DNA of 64,000 nucleotides, taken from contig JBGSHJ010000011.1 in the NCBI GenBank assembly GCA_041752315.1, forward strand, positions 1 to 64,000. Reading direction: 5' to 3'. The stretch's first letter is position 1. The number at the start of each line of letters is the position of its first letter. A model generated the notes under the pieces. It was not told where the DNA came from. It searched no databases and worked only from the letters and a program-made list of their open reading frames with translations. Below are positions 1-8,661 of this stretch, piece after piece. The translations under genes were made by a program, and so were the position numbers. Origin of the DNA: SYFY01 sp041752315. Lineage in GTDB: Bacteria; Pseudomonadota; Gammaproteobacteria; Pseudomonadales; Azotimanducaceae.

Positions 1-504
1 ACACTGGCCTGCCAGGACCTTGAGCAAGGTGCCGTCACCAAAGGCTATGACGCCGATCTCGGTGTCGTGCTGGGAATGTTGAATGACGCGCTTGCCACCG
101 AGATGGTCTGCGTACTGCGCTACCGGCGTCACCATTTCATGGCTCGGGGCATTCACTCGCAAACCGTGGCGGCAGAATTCCTGACGCATTCGAACGAAGA
201 ACTGAGTCATGCCGATCTGATTGCCCAGCGAATTGTCCAGTTGGGCGGTGAACCTGACTTCTATCCAGGCAGCCTGCTTGGCCGCAGTCACGCAGGATAC
301 GTTGAAGGTAGCGACCTGTCAGAGATGATCCGCGAGGATCTTGTTGCCGAGCGTGTTGCCATTGACAGCTATCGTGAGTTCATCAATCTGCTGGGCCGTA
401 AGGATCCCACCACTCGCCGGATGCTGGAAACGATTCTGGCGGTGGAGGAAGAGCATGCCAATGACCTGGCAGATCTGCTGTTGGCCGTGCCCGACCGCGC
501 ATAG
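1..504 (+). CDS. Ferritin-like di-iron protein (bacterioferritin/Dps type), 5' end outside window
   Basis: The reading frame is open from the first base of the window, so the true start lies upstream; an ATG at 67 is internal. The visible protein has the four-helix ferritin pattern: a Glu in the first helix (ATEMVCVLRY), an E-x-x-H pair in EELSHAD, further acidic residues in REDLVAERVA and a second E-x-x-H in EEEHAND. These residues hold a di-iron centre in bacterioferritin-like proteins, which oxidise and store iron or detoxify peroxide in the cytoplasm. I cannot tell bacterioferritin from a Dps-like variant without the N-terminus. It converges on the dodecin gene and leads a long run of stress-type genes. 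Confidence 0.85.
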   Translation, partial: TLACQDLEQGAVTKGYDADLGVVLGMLNDALATEMVCVLRYRRHHFMARGIHSQTVAAEFLTHSNEELSHADLIAQRIVQLGGEPDFYPGSLLGRSHAGYVEGSDLSEMIREDLVAERVAIDSYREFINLLGRKDPTTRRMLETILAVEEEHANDLADLLLAVPDRA

Positions 505-554
505 ACACGGTCGTCGGGAACCCATTGCACCACCAGTCTAATCAGCTCGCGCCT

Positions 555-583
555 GGGAAGAACGCATCCATGCGGTGCTTCCC
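555..583. terminator. Hairpin between the convergent ferritin-like and dodecin genes
   Basis: Six bases at 555-560 (GGGAAG) pair with 578-583 (CTTCCC). An inner CGCA at 563-566 pairs with TGCG at 571-574 around a 4-base loop. It lies between two convergent genes. There is no T-tract, so a bidirectional terminator or 3'-end structure is an inference. Confidence 0.35.
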
Positions 584-654
584 CTCGGGACGACTGCTCA
601 CGGTGTTCCAGGGCAGGTCATTGCAATCGTTCTCGGCGAGTAGTAGTTGTCTGC

Positions 655-864
655 TCAGTCCTCAAGGCGGAAACCGATCTTGATGGTCGTCTGCCAGAAC
701 GCAATTTTTTCGTTGTCCATATGCCCTCGACTATCGATGACTTCGAACCAGTCCATGTGCTTGATTGTTCTTGCAGCCTTGGCGATGGCATTGCGTACTG
801 CCTGATCGCTGCTCTCGATGGAACTGCCGGTGATCTCGATGCTCTTGTAAACGTGCTCGGACAT
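655..864 (-). CDS. Dodecin, small flavin-binding protein
   Basis: The protein is 69 residues, the usual dodecin length. It begins SEHVYKSIEITGSS, carries the helix-and-strand pattern of the family, has the aromatic flavin-stacking Trp in HMDWFEV and ends FWQTTIKIGFRLED. Dodecins form hollow dodecamers that bind riboflavin or FMN pairs and are thought to buffer free flavin. Two adjacent ATGs (867 and 864) follow a GAGGAG ribosome-binding site; I chose the second because it gives the standard N-terminus. A longer reading to 918 would add residues not found in the family. The gene is transcribed away from the lipoprotein gene at 1077, leaving about 210 bases for divergent promoters. Confidence 0.93.
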   Translation of the reverse strand: MSEHVYKSIEITGSSIESSDQAVRNAIAKAARTIKHMDWFEVIDSRGHMDNEKIAFWQTTIKIGFRLED

Positions 865-1076
865 CATGAACTCCTCGGGGGATTGAAATGGTCTGCCCCA
901 TGGAAGATGCGCGAGCACGCATCACATCTCTGTACGCTGGCTCACAGTTGCACCGAGCCGGTACCGCCTGCCGCCAGGTTGCGCTTCCTGGCGTAAGTGT
1001 GGTCGCGCACAGACAGAAGGTCGGCAACACCGTCAGGCTGTGCCCACTGGACTCTACCAACACTGGGAAATTTCTC

Positions 1077-1481
1077 ATGATTACTGCTCCGGAATTATCT
1101 TCCAAACGGCACCAAGTGGGTGGCTTTGGCCTGCTGGCTGGTGTCGCCTTGTTACTCACGGCCTGCGCGTCGGCCCCTCTGCCGCCCACGGTTGCACTCG
1201 ATGCAGCGCAGTCGGCGATCGGTAATGCAGAAGTGGCAAACGCCGGACGGTTTGCTTCTGCGGAACTTGCCGAAGCACGGGAGAAACTGTCACGCGCCAA
1301 CACTGCCGCTTCGAACAGCCAGATGATTGCAGCAGAGCGATTGGCGGAAGAGTCAAAGCTCGCGGCGGAGCTGGCGCTTGCCCGCACCGAGACCGCGAAG
1401 GCGGTGGCGATCAATTCCGAGCTGTCAAAGGGTGTGGACGCACTGTCTGAAGAAATGCAACGCGCTGGAGATCAACGATGA
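1077..1481 (+). CDS. DUF4398-type alanine-rich lipoprotein
   Basis: The 134-residue product begins with a lipoprotein signal peptide ending LLLTAC, so Cys30 should be acylated. The mature part is an Ala/Glu-rich helical segment resembling DUF4398 domains, which precede OmpA domains in other proteins. The start was placed at the ATG at 1077 because it puts the signal peptide at the N-terminus; an in-frame start at 888 would add 63 low-complexity residues. Its stop overlaps the start of the OmpA-family gene by four bases (1478-1481), so the two are probably translated together. I infer an envelope-stabilising periplasmic role; no enzymatic motif is visible. Confidence 0.85.
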   Translation: MITAPELSSKRHQVGGFGLLAGVALLLTACASAPLPPTVALDAAQSAIGNAEVANAGRFASAELAEAREKLSRANTAASNSQMIAAERLAEESKLAAELALARTETAKAVAINSELSKGVDALSEEMQRAGDQR

Positions 1482-2449
1482 GTACAACAATCCTGCGTCG
1501 CTTCCGATTCCCAACGTTGACTGCAGCCCTGGTCCTCAGCTCGGTCCTGGTGGGTTGTGCAACAACACCGCGCAGCCCTGCAGGCGCGGATGAAGTACGG
1601 GCGAAGCTCACCCGCCTGCAAGCCAACCCCGATCTTTCCACGCGAGCCCCGATTGCCATCAAGAGCGCGGAGGCTGCGGTACTCCTCGCTGAGCAACCGG
1701 AAAGCAAACAGGATCCGGAACTCGGGCCACATCGGGTTTACATGGCGGAGCAGGCCGTAGAAATTGCCATTGCCAAAGCCAAGACCAGATTTGCCGAAGA
1801 TGAGCGTGCGGCACTCAGCGACGCACGCAGCAAGGCGCGCCTTGCCGCAAGAACGCGAGAAGCAGATCGGGCGCGCAGTGACGCCGACAGGGCACTGGTC
1901 GACGCCGACCAGGCGCGCAGTGATGCCGAGAAAGCGCGGGACGAAGCGCAACGGATTCGCGATGCGGCTGAACAGGACCGAGTCAATGCAAGTGCGGCAG
2001 CGGAGGAGGCGGCTTCGGCAGCCGCTGAGCTGCAGCGTCAGATCGATGCATTAAAAGCCGAAGCTACTGAGAGGGGACTGGTGCTGACTTTGGGCGACCT
2101 GCTGTTTGCGACTGCCAGTGCAGAACTCAAGTCAGGAGGAACAAGCACCCTCGACCGTCTGGTTACGTTCCTGACTCGGTATCCGGAACGACGGGTGGTG
2201 ATAGAGGGACATACCGATAGTGTTGGCAGTGCAGAGTACAACCAGCAACTCTCGCAGCGTCGGGCAGAATCGGTCAGCAGATATCTGCAGAACAAGGGAA
2301 TCGCAGCCTCCCGGCTGGACACCCGGGGTATGGGCAAAGACGTGCCGTTGGTCAGCAACGACACCGCATCGGGCCGGCAACAGAACCGTCGTGTTGAGCT
2401 GATCATTGATAATCCACCACCTGCACAGGTGGCTGGTCCACTGAGTTGA
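1478..2449 (+). CDS. OmpA-family lipoprotein with DUF4398-like and coiled-coil regions
   Basis: The protein has 323 residues. The signal peptide ends LVGC, so Cys27 is the predicted lipidated residue. Residues about 35-115 resemble the DUF4398 domain of the upstream gene. About 100-195 is a charged, Ala-rich coiled coil with repeated ARSDADRA-like units. About 200-312 is an OmpA C-terminal domain (VVIEGHTDSVG, SQRRAESVSRYL, GRQQNRRVEL) that binds peptidoglycan in this family. The architecture suggests a lipid anchor, a spacer and a cell-wall grip. Translation is probably coupled to the upstream lipoprotein through the ATGA overlap. A strong hairpin just after the stop separates it from the next gene. 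Confidence 0.93.
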   Translation: MSTTILRRFRFPTLTAALVLSSVLVGCATTPRSPAGADEVRAKLTRLQANPDLSTRAPIAIKSAEAAVLLAEQPESKQDPELGPHRVYMAEQAVEIAIAKAKTRFAEDERAALSDARSKARLAARTREADRARSDADRALVDADQARSDAEKARDEAQRIRDAAEQDRVNASAAAEEAASAAAELQRQIDALKAEATERGLVLTLGDLLFATASAELKSGGTSTLDRLVTFLTRYPERRVVIEGHTDSVGSAEYNQQLSQRRAESVSRYLQNKGIAASRLDTRGMGKDVPLVSNDTASGRQQNRRVELIIDNPPPAQVAGPLS

Positions 2450-2455
2450 CATCAG

Positions 2456-2489
2456 GCAGGCAGCGGGAACAATTGGTTCCTCTGCCTGC
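2456..2489 (+). terminator. Strong hairpin after the OmpA-family gene
   Basis: Bases 2456-2463 (GCAGGCAG) pair perfectly with 2482-2489 (CTGCCTGC). An inner GGAAC (2466-2470) pairs with GTTCC (2476-2480) around the loop AATTG. The hairpin starts seven bases after the stop codon. No T-tract follows. It is probably a transcription terminator or an mRNA-stabilising 3' structure, and it argues that the next gene starts at 2584 rather than at the overlapping TTG at 2446. Confidence 0.55.
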
Positions 2490-2583
2490 ACCAATTGTTG
2501 CTTCCGAATCGGCGCGCAGCGGGAAGCGCTGTTTGGACTTTCCACCACAACCATCTGGACCCGACGAAGGATCAGGCGTTGAT

Positions 2584-2976
2584 ATGACAAGCGGCCAAAC
2601 GGAAGCGATTGCACACAGCCAAACCACCGGTACGGTCGGACAGGGAATCGAACGAGCCGCAGCCGGAGTCCACGAAGCCATCGAAGTGCTGGCAGGCTTT
2701 TCCAGGCCGCTGGCGGACCAGCTCGTGTCCAACGCGCACATGGCAGTTGACAGGGTTTCGGGGTTGGCGACTTCTGCGGTGCAGCTGATCGGTGTCGAGA
2801 ACGATGCTCTCAGGGATGCCCAACTGAAACTGGTGGAATCTGCGCGTCTATGTGTTCAGGAACATCCACTGGCCTCGCTGAGCCTGGCTCTGGTCGCCGG
2901 TTTTACTGTGGATCGCGTGTTGGTGCAGGGGATATGGCAGAATTCCGCGACGCAGACGGATGTGGACGGTGTGTGA
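2584..2976 (+). CDS. DUF883/YqjD-like membrane-anchored protein, first paralogue
   Basis: The product is 130 residues: a long hydrophilic, helical N-terminal part and one C-terminal membrane segment (LASLSLALVAGFTVDRV). It aligns by eye with the protein at 18746-19099: both carry a GIER-A-AG/H block, an HMAVDR/HIAIDK block and an EHPL motif just before the membrane segment. YqjD/ElaB-type proteins are C-tail-anchored inner-membrane proteins made in stationary phase that can bind ribosomes; transferring that role here is an inference. The ATG at 2584 was preferred over an in-frame TTG at 2446, which lies inside the preceding stop and before a hairpin. Confidence 0.7.
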   Translation: MTSGQTEAIAHSQTTGTVGQGIERAAAGVHEAIEVLAGFSRPLADQLVSNAHMAVDRVSGLATSAVQLIGVENDALRDAQLKLVESARLCVQEHPLASLSLALVAGFTVDRVLVQGIWQNSATQTDVDGV

Positions 2977-3107
2977 GTCAGCGCGAGTACGCAGCCCGGT
3001 TCGCAACTGAGCGGTCGAAACTGGACGACACGGGAAACAGGTTGTCGCGAGGATCCACGCTGCACACCGCACGGACCCACGTCACCGCAAGCATCCTTTA
3101 CTTCTTG

Positions 3108-3125
3108 TTCATTCATTCATTCATT
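3108..3125. repeat. Short tetranucleotide repeat (TTCA, about 4.5 copies)
   Basis: The run reads as four and a half tandem copies of TTCA, ending 41 bases before the start codon of the DUF1207 gene. Tetranucleotide runs can slip during replication. At this copy number a phase-variable role is only a possibility. Confidence 0.6.
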
Positions 3126-3166
3126 GGTTTTATTTCCATGGAAACCAGCGGGCAGCGTGTTGCCCA

Positions 3167-4291
3167 ATGAGTCGATGCCTGCGGCTCTACGGTCAAGTCG
3201 TTGTGATTGTCGCCTTGCTCACGACCGGACTGGCCCAGTCGACCACTCTGGATGATGCCTATCTTGAGGGGTACGCCGCCGGATTGCTCAAACGGGATTT
3301 CGATGCTGATTTTTCGGGCATAAAGGTTCGTCGAGGAGTGATGAAAGTGCCCGTTGGCGGACTTTCTCCGGAGGATCGCATCGCAGTCATGGACCTGCTG
3401 GCAACAATCCCTGGTGTCATCGAGGTAACAGCGGTGGAGACACTTCCTGATCCGCTCGTCGAAGGTTCGGCATCCGGGGATGGTCTGCGCATGACTCGAA
3501 CGTTTGATGCGACCACTTTCGAGACCGGGTCACTGCCCATTGGACATCTCTTCAAACCATTGCTGGCAGACCCACGATGGCCGCACTTTTCATCCGCCTA
3601 CCGAAACTACATTGGCGGCGAAATCGATGGCCAGCACAACGCGTCAGTGAGCTTTGGCGAAACACTGCCTTTTTATCGTGGCAATCTTGGTCGTACCGGG
3701 ATGCAATGGGAAAGCGGTCTGCAGGCTGGCGTGTTCAGTGAGTTCAATCTCGACGCGCGATCTTCCGACCTGATCAATTCGGATTTCATCGTCTCTGCCT
3801 ACGCGAGTGGTCGCGGAGGTCCGGGCTCAATGTTCCTCCGCGTCTATCATCAGAGCTCTCATCTGGGCGACGAGTTCCTGCTGCAGACCCAACTGGAGCG
3901 GGTGAATCTCAGCTTTGAAGGTGCGGATATCCGCTTTTCCTGGGAGTTTCCCCAGGGAATAAGGGTCTACGCAGGTGGCGGAGGTGTTTTTCACAAGGAA
4001 CCCAAGGCGCTCAAGACGTGGTCCACGCAATACGGGGCTGAATTCCGCAGTCCCTGGCGTTTCGAGTCACTTGCGTTGCGGCCCATTGCAGGTTTCGATA
4101 TCCACCATCATGAACAGAACCAATGGAGTGCGGATGTGTCACTCAGGGCCGGCTTGCAGGTGGATAACGTCGTGACGTACGGGCGCACGCTGCAGTTTCT
4201 CCTCGAGTATGCCACGGGCAATTCTCCGACTGGGCAGTTCTACAAAAGCCAGGTTGACTATGTCGGCTTCGGTGCGCATTACAACTACTGA
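3167..4291 (+). CDS. DUF1207-family envelope protein
   Basis: The protein has 374 residues with a signal peptide ending near TGLAQS. Residues about 30-105 form a BON-like alpha/beta segment (YAAGLLKRDF, SPEDRIAVMDLL). The rest is rich in alternating-residue strands and contains the DUF1207 signature LFKPLLADPRWPHFS, ending in YVGFGAHYNY with an aromatic C-terminus as in outer-membrane beta-barrels. The function of DUF1207 is not established; I infer an outer-membrane or periplasmic location. The ATG at 3167 directly opens the signal peptide. The Na+/Ca2+ antiporter gene follows 15 bases later, so the two are probably co-transcribed. Confidence 0.85.
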   Translation: MSRCLRLYGQVVVIVALLTTGLAQSTTLDDAYLEGYAAGLLKRDFDADFSGIKVRRGVMKVPVGGLSPEDRIAVMDLLATIPGVIEVTAVETLPDPLVEGSASGDGLRMTRTFDATTFETGSLPIGHLFKPLLADPRWPHFSSAYRNYIGGEIDGQHNASVSFGETLPFYRGNLGRTGMQWESGLQAGVFSEFNLDARSSDLINSDFIVSAYASGRGGPGSMFLRVYHQSSHLGDEFLLQTQLERVNLSFEGADIRFSWEFPQGIRVYAGGGGVFHKEPKALKTWSTQYGAEFRSPWRFESLALRPIAGFDIHHHEQNQWSADVSLRAGLQVDNVVTYGRTLQFLLEYATGNSPTGQFYKSQVDYVGFGAHYNY

Positions 4292-4306
4292 CCGCCCTGA
4301 GGCAGC

Positions 4307-5389
4307 ATGCAGAACACACTCCTGTTTATCGGCGGTCTCACCTCCCTGATCATTGGAGCCACACTCCTGGTCAGGGGAGCATCCGGGCTGGCGCTGTCCT
4401 TTGGCATTTCGCCACTGGTGATCGGACTCACTGTCGTGGCCTTCGGAACCAGTGCCCCGGAAATGGGCGTTTCCATTGGTGCGTCACTGGCCGGGCAAAA
4501 CGATCTCGCCGTTGGCAATGTTGTCGGCAGCAATATCTTCAACGTACTGTTCATCCTGGGAGCCAGTGCGTTGATCACGCCACTGGTTGTGAACAGGCAG
4601 ATCATCAGCCAGGAAGTCCCTGTAATGATTTTCGTTTCCGTCCTTTTGCTCGTACTCAGTCTGGATGGATACATCGGGAAGATTGATGGCGGGTTTCTCT
4701 TTGTGTTGCTCCTGATCTACACGGGCTTCCTCATCAGGCAATCACGGCATCACCTGGTGCAGGCAGGTACGGATCTCCCTGCTGAACATCAGCCAGCGGG
4801 TTATGGGACGTGGGATTCAAAGCTGCCAGTACAACTGGTGCTGATCACTGTGGGTCTGATTGCCCTCGTGTACGGTTCAGACAGTCTGGTGACGTCGGCA
4901 GTCGTGTTCGCCCAGCAGCTCGGCGTGAGTGATCTTGTCATCGGGCTGACCATCGTCGCTGCAGGGACATCCATGCCTGAACTTGCCACGTCGATCACTG
5001 CGGCGGTGAAAGGTGAGCGTGACATCGCTGTTGGCAATGCGATCGGCAGCAATACCTTCAACATCCTGGGATGCCTTGGTGCCTCCGGGTTGATTGCGAG
5101 CGAACCCGGGCTTCTGATCTCGACTCCTGTGCTCGGTTTTGATATCTGGGTCATGCTTGCAGTGGCTGTTGCCTGCCTGCCGGTGTTCATGATCGGGCGT
5201 GAGATTTCCCGCTGGAATGGCGTTGCCTTTCTCGGCTATTACCTCGCTTATGTGGCCTATCTGATTCTTGCCAACGAACAGCCAGACACCATGCCACATT
5301 GGCGGTTTGCGATGCTGGCGCTTGTCGCAGTGCTGACCCTTGTGACTGTGCTGGTGGGTAGCGTTCATGTGCGTTCGTCAAGAAGCTAG
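4307..5389 (+). CDS. Calcium/sodium antiporter, CaCA family (YrbG type)
   Basis: The 360-residue inner-membrane protein shows the two inverted alpha repeats of the CaCA superfamily: FGTSAPEMGVSIGASLAG with AVGNVVGSNIFN in the first half, and AAGTSMPELATSITAAVKG with AVGNAIGSNTFN in the second. The acidic residues in SAPE and SMPE coordinate the cation in characterised exchangers. About ten hydrophobic segments are visible. The expected role is export of Ca2+ in exchange for Na+. It sits 15 bases after the DUF1207 gene. The substrate is predicted from the family; related proteins may use K+ or other cations. Confidence 0.93.
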   Translation: MQNTLLFIGGLTSLIIGATLLVRGASGLALSFGISPLVIGLTVVAFGTSAPEMGVSIGASLAGQNDLAVGNVVGSNIFNVLFILGASALITPLVVNRQIISQEVPVMIFVSVLLLVLSLDGYIGKIDGGFLFVLLLIYTGFLIRQSRHHLVQAGTDLPAEHQPAGYGTWDSKLPVQLVLITVGLIALVYGSDSLVTSAVVFAQQLGVSDLVIGLTIVAAGTSMPELATSITAAVKGERDIAVGNAIGSNTFNILGCLGASGLIASEPGLLISTPVLGFDIWVMLAVAVACLPVFMIGREISRWNGVAFLGYYLAYVAYLILANEQPDTMPHWRFAMLALVAVLTLVTVLVGSVHVRSSRS

Positions 5390-5402
5390 GGATGGAGGAA
5401 AC

Positions 5403-5767
5403 ATGTTCCCTGCCAACCTAGTGACCCGGTCAGGCGGGCAGTTGATCTGAAGAGGCATTCGTTGGAGTGGTAACGTACCGAACCGCGACCGCTGTCGGAC
5501 TATCTTGTCGTTGTCGCGAGCCAGGAGGTTTTCCTAACCGCCTTTCACCCCTTCCCGGGCTCCAGCCTGGGCGGAATCTATGGCGACGGGATCAGTGATT
5601 CAGGGTTTGGCGGGGTAGAAGCAGGCGCGAAATATTACGTCCTGCCGAAGACATTCATCCTCGGGCGAGCTGAGTACCAGTGGTTTTTCAGCAAAACGCG
5701 CGATGCAGACAACAACTTCGATGATGGCGCCTGGGCTTACACCCTCGGCATGGGCTACAACTTCTGA
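5403..5767 (+). pseudogene. Remnant of an outer-membrane beta-barrel gene
   Basis: A good ribosome-binding site (GGAGG) precedes an ATG at 5403, but that frame stops at 5450 after 15 codons. In another frame, 5474-5767 is open and ends like a barrel protein: segments such as GFGGVEAGAKYYVLP, FILGRAEYQWFF and WAYTLGMGYNF, finishing on the C-terminal Phe used as an outer-membrane assembly signal. No ATG, GTG or TTG opens that frame near its beginning. I read this as a porin-like gene that lost its N-terminal and middle parts by deletion and frameshift. A very short intact protein is the weaker alternative. Confidence 0.6.
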
Positions 5768-5796
5768 TCGACAGTGAAGCGCTTTGTCACCGGGTT

Positions 5797-5824
5797 ACCG
5801 TCTGTTCGTTTTCGTACAGACGGT
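5797..5824 (+). terminator. Nine-base-pair hairpin after the barrel remnant
   Basis: ACCGTCTGT at 5797-5805 pairs perfectly with ACAGACGGT at 5816-5824 around a 10-base T-rich loop. It lies 30 bases after the remnant's stop and 66 before the histidine kinase start. It has no trailing T-tract; terminator function is inferred. Confidence 0.4.
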
Positions 5825-5889
5825 CCAGGCCCGGGATGCGACACTGACTGACCGCCCATGCGCCGATAGTCGTTCCAGCGAACTCTCGA

Positions 5890-8661
5890 GTGCGTGAGCC
5901 AGTAGACCAGGGATTACGTTTGAAGACGGCGAATCGAAGTTATCAGCCTGTTGATGCGGCCTTTGCGCTTCTCCTGGTGTTGATGGTGCTGTTGTTGATC
6001 GGCGTTGGCCTTTGGACGTACGCGCGGACCGAGACCGCCAGGCAAGGTCTTCGTGAGTCCCTGATGATCGTCGAAGCAGGCCACGACCTGCACGCTGGCC
6101 TGCTCGTCAACCAGATCAGGCTGCACCGTTTTCTGCAGGGAAATGACAAGACGTTTCCTGCTGAATTCTTCGCCAGCAAAACCAGGATGGATTCGAGCCT
6201 GGCAACACTGCAGGACGCCGGCCTGAGTGCGACTGCGCGCCACCAGGTTGACCAGTTGGTCACAGGACTGCAGGCCCGGTGGGCAGACGTGGAGTGGCTC
6301 ATCGGAGGACGCGAGGTCAATCCAAGCGCTGCCGTGCAGGTTACCCAACGGCTGAATAACCTGGATGTCGACCTGCTCTCGATTCATGCGACGATGGCTG
6401 ATCTGTTGCTGGCTGAAACCCGGCGCCTGACGACCAGGGATGAAACGCTCGCATTGAACACTGGTGAAAGGTCCATCGTCGTCATCGTCGCCGCGCTGGT
6501 ATTGCTGGTGCTGATGATTTTCAGCTGGCTGATTACCCGGAGAATCCATGGCCGCGTGGAACTCCTGGTGCATAAGGAAACCCTCGATCTGCTGAACCAG
6601 CAGGAAGTACTGAACGCAGAACTTCTGTTCAGCAATGGAAACCTCCGGAGCAGCGAAGCAAAGCTCGAAATCACTTTGAATTCGATGGGTGACGGGGTGC
6701 TGACGACCGATGTGAACGCCTGCGTGACAAGGCTTAACCCGGTCGCGGCAGAACTCACCGGCTGGGCCGAGGCTGAGGCGCTTGGGAGACCGATCGGTGA
6801 AGTCTTCAAGATTCTCAAGAAAGAAACCCGCGAGGTCGCGGTGCCCCCGGTCGTAGCCGCACTGGCGCACGGCACAGTGCAGGGACTCGCCAATCATACG
6901 GTGCTGATCGCCCGCGATGGGGCCGAATACGATATCGCAGACAGTTGCGCAGCCATTCGGAACCACGCCAACGAGATCGTCGGTGCGGTGTTGATATTCC
7001 GCGACGTCAGCAGTGAGTATCTGGCACAACAGGCGATTCGCGACAGTACGGCCAGGATCCGGGCGATTCTCAATACGGTGGACGACGGCATCGTTACGCT
7101 GGATGCGAACGATGATCAGATCGAGTCCGTCAATCCGGCGGCTGAACGAATGTTCGGGTATGGCAGCCACGAATTGAACGGTCAGAATTTCCGCTTGCTG
7201 GTTCCCGAACTGGATCAGCTCGTTGGCAAGGTAGCACTGGACTACTACAACGCTGGCGATGAGTCACACTCCAATGAGCTGGGATGGGAAGTCACCGGAC
7301 ATCGAAAGGATGGCAGTGAGTTTCCCCTGGAGATGGCCGTCACCGAGATGTGGGTTGGTGGCAAGCGGTCCTTTACCGGTGTGCTTCGCGACATCACCGT
7401 ACGAAAGAACCTCGATCAGGTCCTGCTCGACAGCAATCACGAACTTCAGCTTGCCAGAACGGTGGCGGATGCGGCCAATCTCGCCAAATCCGATTTTCTC
7501 TCCAGCATGAGCCATGAACTGCGCACTCCTCTGAGTGCGATACTTGGTTTTGCCCAGCTCATCGATATCGGCATCCCTCCGCCAACACCGGTCCAGAAGC
7601 GCAGCGTTGATCAGATTCTCAAGGCTGGCTGGTATTTGCTGGAGCTGATCAATGAAGTGCTGGATCTGGCGCTTGTTGAATCGGGGAACCTTCAGCTGTC
7701 AATGGAATCCATCCTGCTTTCGGACGTCCTGCAAGTCTGCGAGGACATGACCCACCCGCAGGCGGCTCAACGAAACGTCCGCGTCCTCTTCAACGTTGGC
7801 CCACACCCTTACTTCGTTCACGCCGACCGGGTCCGATTGAAGCAGGTGCTCATCAACCTGCTTTCGAACGCGATCAAGTACAACAGGCCCGATGGCTCCG
7901 TTATTGTGGATTGTCTGCCGGCTGCGCACGGATGTCTGCGCATCCGGGTCAGGGACACAGGAGAGGGGCTCACGGAGGCAAAGCTTGCACAACTCTTCCA
8001 GCCCTTCAATCGGCTTGGGCAGGAAGGGAAAGGGGAAGAAGGGACGGGTATCGGACTGGTCGTGTCCAAGCGCCTCGTTGAATTGATGGATGGATCCATC
8101 GGGGCAGAGAGTACTGTAGGCAGCGGCAGTGTCTTCTGGATCGAACTGGCGCTGTCCGCGGGGCCAGCCCGCGAGCTGGATGCTGATGAAGCACCCGCAA
8201 ACGCTGCGAAGGGCCAGGAGCCTGAGCCTGGAGCCGTTACTCAGACCTTGCTCTACGTTGAGGACAATCCAGCCAACCTGATGCTGGTACAGGATCTTGT
8301 TGCACGCCGCCCTGGCATCCGTCTGATTACGGCTGGTACGGGTGACATCGGAGTCGAGATGGCCCGTGCGCTGTTGCCGGATGTTATCCTCATGGACATC
8401 AATCTGCCGGGCATCAACGGTCTGCAGGCGCTGCGCATTCTGTCGTGTGATCGCGCGACCGCACACATTCCGGTGATTGCCCTAAGCGCCAACGCGATGC
8501 CGTCAGATATCCGAAAGGGTCTGGAAGCGGGGTTCCACCGTTATCTCACCAAACCGATCAAGGTGCTCGAATTCCTGACAACCCTCGACGAAACCTTTGC
8601 GAAGTTGTCGGCAGATAGCAAGGCAAAAACAATTGACTTACGGGATGCAGCCGCATGGTGA
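5890..8661 (+). CDS. Membrane-bound hybrid histidine kinase (CHASE3-like, two PAS, kinase, receiver)
   Basis: The 923-residue protein has two membrane helices (about 22-46 and 195-217) flanking a helical periplasmic sensor resembling CHASE3. Two PAS domains follow (about 255-375 and 386-510). The HisKA domain has phospho-acceptor His542 in SMSHELRTPLS. The ATPase domain carries the N box (NLLSNAIKYN) and the G boxes DTGEG and GTGIGL. A C-terminal receiver follows with Asp836 in LMDINLPG. The start is GTG at 5890. The next gene, a response regulator, overlaps its end by seven bases. The signal is unknown; the receiver suggests a phosphorelay or internal phosphate sink. Confidence 0.95.
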   Translation: MREPVDQGLRLKTANRSYQPVDAAFALLLVLMVLLLIGVGLWTYARTETARQGLRESLMIVEAGHDLHAGLLVNQIRLHRFLQGNDKTFPAEFFASKTRMDSSLATLQDAGLSATARHQVDQLVTGLQARWADVEWLIGGREVNPSAAVQVTQRLNNLDVDLLSIHATMADLLLAETRRLTTRDETLALNTGERSIVVIVAALVLLVLMIFSWLITRRIHGRVELLVHKETLDLLNQQEVLNAELLFSNGNLRSSEAKLEITLNSMGDGVLTTDVNACVTRLNPVAAELTGWAEAEALGRPIGEVFKILKKETREVAVPPVVAALAHGTVQGLANHTVLIARDGAEYDIADSCAAIRNHANEIVGAVLIFRDVSSEYLAQQAIRDSTARIRAILNTVDDGIVTLDANDDQIESVNPAAERMFGYGSHELNGQNFRLLVPELDQLVGKVALDYYNAGDESHSNELGWEVTGHRKDGSEFPLEMAVTEMWVGGKRSFTGVLRDITVRKNLDQVLLDSNHELQLARTVADAANLAKSDFLSSMSHELRTPLSAILGFAQLIDIGIPPPTPVQKRSVDQILKAGWYLLELINEVLDLALVESGNLQLSMESILLSDVLQVCEDMTHPQAAQRNVRVLFNVGPHPYFVHADRVRLKQVLINLLSNAIKYNRPDGSVIVDCLPAAHGCLRIRVRDTGEGLTEAKLAQLFQPFNRLGQEGKGEEGTGIGLVVSKRLVELMDGSIGAESTVGSGSVFWIELALSAGPARELDADEAPANAAKGQEPEPGAVTQTLLYVEDNPANLMLVQDLVARRPGIRLITAGTGDIGVEMARALLPDVILMDINLPGINGLQALRILSCDRATAHIPVIALSANAMPSDIRKGLEAGFHRYLTKPIKVLEFLTTLDETFAKLSADSKAKTIDLRDAAAW

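Noticed and set aside
2446..2583. TTG at 2446 as start of the DUF883-like gene, overlapping the OmpA stop
   Set aside because: The added residues have a different composition, and a strong hairpin lies inside this stretch; ATG at 2584 fits the paralogue at 18746.
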